Assembly: GCF_003290025.1 (NCBI RefSeq)
Contig: NZ_QNHG01000002.1
Span: 1,248,976-1,312,975 of the forward strand
Origin: Pseudogemmobacter bohemicus
Lineage (GTDB): Bacteria > Pseudomonadota > Alphaproteobacteria > Rhodobacterales > Rhodobacteraceae
Direction: 5' to 3'
Length of the DNA: 64,000 nt
Both the position numbers and the translations under genes were made by a program. The notes beneath the pieces are model-generated. The model was not told where the DNA came from. It did no database searches and saw nothing but the letters and a program-made list of their open reading frames with translations. Shown in pieces: positions 62,132-64,000 of this stretch; the first letter of the stretch is position 1, and each line of letters begins with the position of its first letter.

Positions 62132-64000
62132 ATGTCAGCTCCGGTAGTAAGCCGCGCGCCGTCATCGGAATTTGCGCTGGGAGCGCATGTTGATGCGGCG
62201 GGTTACGCGCGTCTTTATGGGGAATCGGTTGTCTCGCCCGAGGGGTTCTGGGGTCGTGAGGGTCTTCGTCTGGACTGGATCGCGCCTTACACGGTGGTGA
62301 AGGAGACGAGCTTCGCGCCCGGGAATATCTCGATCCGCTGGTTCGGCGACGGCTCGCTGAATGTGGCGGCGAATTGCATCGACCGCCATCTGATCGACCG
62401 CGCGGACCAGGTCGCGATCATCTGGGAGCCGGATGATCCCGCCACCGATGCCGCCCGCCACATCACTTACCGCGAGCTGCTGGAGCAGGTCTCGCGCATG
62501 GCCAATGTGCTGAAGGCGCATGGCGTCAAAAAGGGCGACCGGGTTGTTCTTTACCTGCCGATGATCCCCGAGGCGGCCTATGCGATGCTGGCCTGCGCCC
62601 GGATCGGCGCGGTGCATTCCGTTGTTTTCGGTGGCTTTTCTCCAGATGCTCTGGCGAACCGCATCAATGATTCCGAGGCGAAGCTTGTCATCACCGCCGA
62701 CTGGGCGCCGCGCGCCGGCAAGAAGACCGGGCTCAAGGACAATACCGACAAGGCGCTTTTGCACTGTTCGGACCGCGTCAAATGTCTGGTCGTCAAGCGC
62801 ACCGGCGAGCAGACCTCCTGGGTCTCGGGGCGCGATTTCGATCTGCTGGCCGAGATGGCCGAGGCCCGTCCCTATTGCCCCTATGTCGAGGTGGGCGCCG
62901 AGGATCCGCTGTTCATCCTCTACACCTCCGGCTCGACCGGCAAGCCGAAGGGGGTCGTTCATACCTCGGGCGGCTACCTCGTCTATGCCGCGATGACGCA
63001 TCAATATACGTTCGATTACCATGATGGCGATGTCTATTGGTGCACGGCGGATGTCGGCTGGGTCACCGGCCACTCCTATATCGTCTATGGGCCGCTGGCG
63101 AATGGCGGCACCACGCTGATGTTCGAAGGTGTTCCGACCTTCCCCGATGCCGGCCGTTTCTGGGAGGTCTGCGCCAAACACAAGGTCAACCAGTTCTACA
63201 CCGCGCCGACCGCGATCCGGTCGCTGATGGGGATGGGGCCGGATTTCGTCGAGAAGCATGATCTGAGCAGCCTGAAGCTGCTTGGTTCGGTTGGTGAACC
63301 TATCAACCCCGAAGCATGGGCCTGGTACGACAAATATGTTGGAAAAGGGAAACTGCCGATCGTCGACACCTTCTGGCAGACCGAGACCGGCGGCCATATG
63401 CTGACGCCCCTGCCGGGGGCTACGGCGACGAAGCCGGGCTCGGCGACCTTCCCCTTCTTCGGGGTGAAGCCGGTGGTGCTGGACCCGCAAACGGCGGCCG
63501 TTCAGGAAGAGACCGAATGCGAGGGCGTGCTGTGTATCGCCGACAGCTGGCCGGGTCAGATGCGCACCCTCTGGGGCGATCATGCGCGGTTCGAAGAGGC
63601 CTATTTCAGCCAGTATAAGGGCTATTATTTCACCGGCGACGGCTGCCGCCGCGACGCGGATGGCTATTACTGGATCACCGGCCGGGTCGATGACGTGATC
63701 AATGTTTCGGGCCATAGGATGGGCACGGCCGAGGTCGAATCTGCCCTGGTCGCGCATGAGAAAGTCGCCGAGGCGGCGGTGGTGGGCTATCCGCATGACC
63801 TGAAAGGCCAGGGCATCTACGCCTATGTCACGCTGATGAACGGCGTCCAGCCCTCGCCGGAATTGCGCAAGGAGCTGGAGGCCTGGGTCCGCACCGAGAT
63901 CGGCCCGATCGCCAAACCCGACCTGATCCAGTTCGCCCCCGGCCTCCCGAAAACCCGCTCCGGCAAGATCATGCGCCGCATCCTCAGAAAAATCGCCGAA
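62132..64000 (+). CDS. acs: Acetyl-CoA synthetase (3' end outside the window)
   Basis: The first 623 residues of an AMP-forming acetyl-CoA synthetase; the family has about 650, so only a short end is missing. AMP-binding motif [16 protein letters not shown] (about 270-285), [27 protein letters not shown], and the C-terminal domain with [11 protein letters not shown], whose lysine is the acetylation-controlled catalytic residue. It activates acetate to acetyl-CoA. GGGAGGAA lies before the ATG. The 159-bp upstream gap has TTGACC near 62000, a possible promoter element. Confidence 0.95.
   Translation, partial: MSAPVVSRAPSSEFALGAHVDAAGYARLYGESVVSPEGFWGREGLRLDWIAPYTVVKETSFAPGNISIRWFGDGSLNVAANCIDRHLIDRADQVAIIWEPDDPATDAARHITYRELLEQVSRMANVLKAHGVKKGDRVVLYLPMIPEAAYAMLACARIGAVHSVVFGGFSPDALANRINDSEAKLVITADWAPRAGKKTGLKDNTDKALLHCSDRVKCLVVKRTGEQTSWVSGRDFDLLAEMAEARPYCPYVEVGAEDPLFILYTSGSTGKPKGVVHTSGGYLVYAAMTHQYTFDYHDGDVYWCTADVGWVTGHSYIVYGPLANGGTTLMFEGVPTFPDAGRFWEVCAKHKVNQFYTAPTAIRSLMGMGPDFVEKHDLSSLKLLGSVGEPINPEAWAWYDKYVGKGKLPIVDTFWQTETGGHMLTPLPGATATKPGSATFPFFGVKPVVLDPQTAAVQEETECEGVLCIADSWPGQMRTLWGDHARFEEAYFSQYKGYYFTGDGCRRDADGYYWITGRVDDVINVSGHRMGTAEVESALVAHEKVAEAAVVGYPHDLKGQGIYAYVTLMNGVQPSPELRKELEAWVRTEIGPIAKPDLIQFAPGLPKTRSGKIMRRILRKIAE

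Overview
The window looks like chromosomal DNA of an alphaproteobacterium of the order Rhodobacterales (Rhodobacter/Paracoccus-like). The evidence is a GC-rich sequence with strong third-position GC bias, Rhodobacterales-type neighbours (roadblock-like protein, DUF1127, DUF3775, class I GltX, heterotetrameric sarcosine oxidase), a GTTC-N7-GTTC LexA box and a GC-hairpin/ATATTT intergenic repeat. Genus is not determinable here. No rRNA or tRNA gene and no CRISPR array was seen.

Layout. 1-9700: a roadblock/LC7-like protein next to an AT-rich island, the pabB-pabC pair (folate), carB, a secreted PRC-barrel protein, a DEAD-box RNA helicase and a small DNA-binding-like protein. 10151-14269: thymidine kinase, an EamA exporter, an M48-like protein without the catalytic motif and a SPOR-domain protein. 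14410-19043 (minus): one nucleoside-salvage operon in the order cdd-deoA-deoB-add-upp. 19208-25450: prmA, small proteins, and the Holliday-junction genes ruvC-ruvA, separated from ruvB by htpX and a decayed IS5-type transposase; ruvB has its own LexA box. 25583-33961: zinc-finger protein, secreted protein, polA, minimal zincin, Tat-exported MBL-fold protein, gltX and a MATE exporter.

34075-38829: a tandem glycine riboswitch followed by gcvT-gcvH-gcvP. 38951-41363: a decayed Mu-like left arm with a CI-like repressor broken by an in-frame TGA inside its helix-turn-helix, a small HTH gene, a frameshifted transposase N-terminal part and one more phage-type HTH protein. 41418-42823: azlCD and a DUF3775 protein. 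42827-52403 (minus): an eight-gene sugar operon with lacI, xylA, a TIM-barrel protein, a Gfo/Idh dehydrogenase, a sugar ABC transporter and xylB, behind two LacI-type operator-like sites. 52618-57682: soxBDAG, whose delta subunit has lost all zinc-binding cysteines. The end holds a GlxA-type regulator, an XRE-cupin regulator, meaB, rpmB, a flavin-binding protein and the start of acs.

How the genes fit together. Two blocks feed one-carbon metabolism: sarcosine oxidase makes glycine and methylene-THF, and the riboswitch-controlled cleavage system uses glycine. The salvage operon turns (deoxy)nucleosides into bases and ribose phosphate. The sugar operon could release xylose from a glycoside through a 3-keto intermediate and send it to XylA and XylB; this is inferred from gene content only. 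The most unusual features are the cysteine-less SoxD, the split ruv locus with a LexA box at ruvB, the split repressor in the Mu relic, the intergenic repeat family and the sugar operon.
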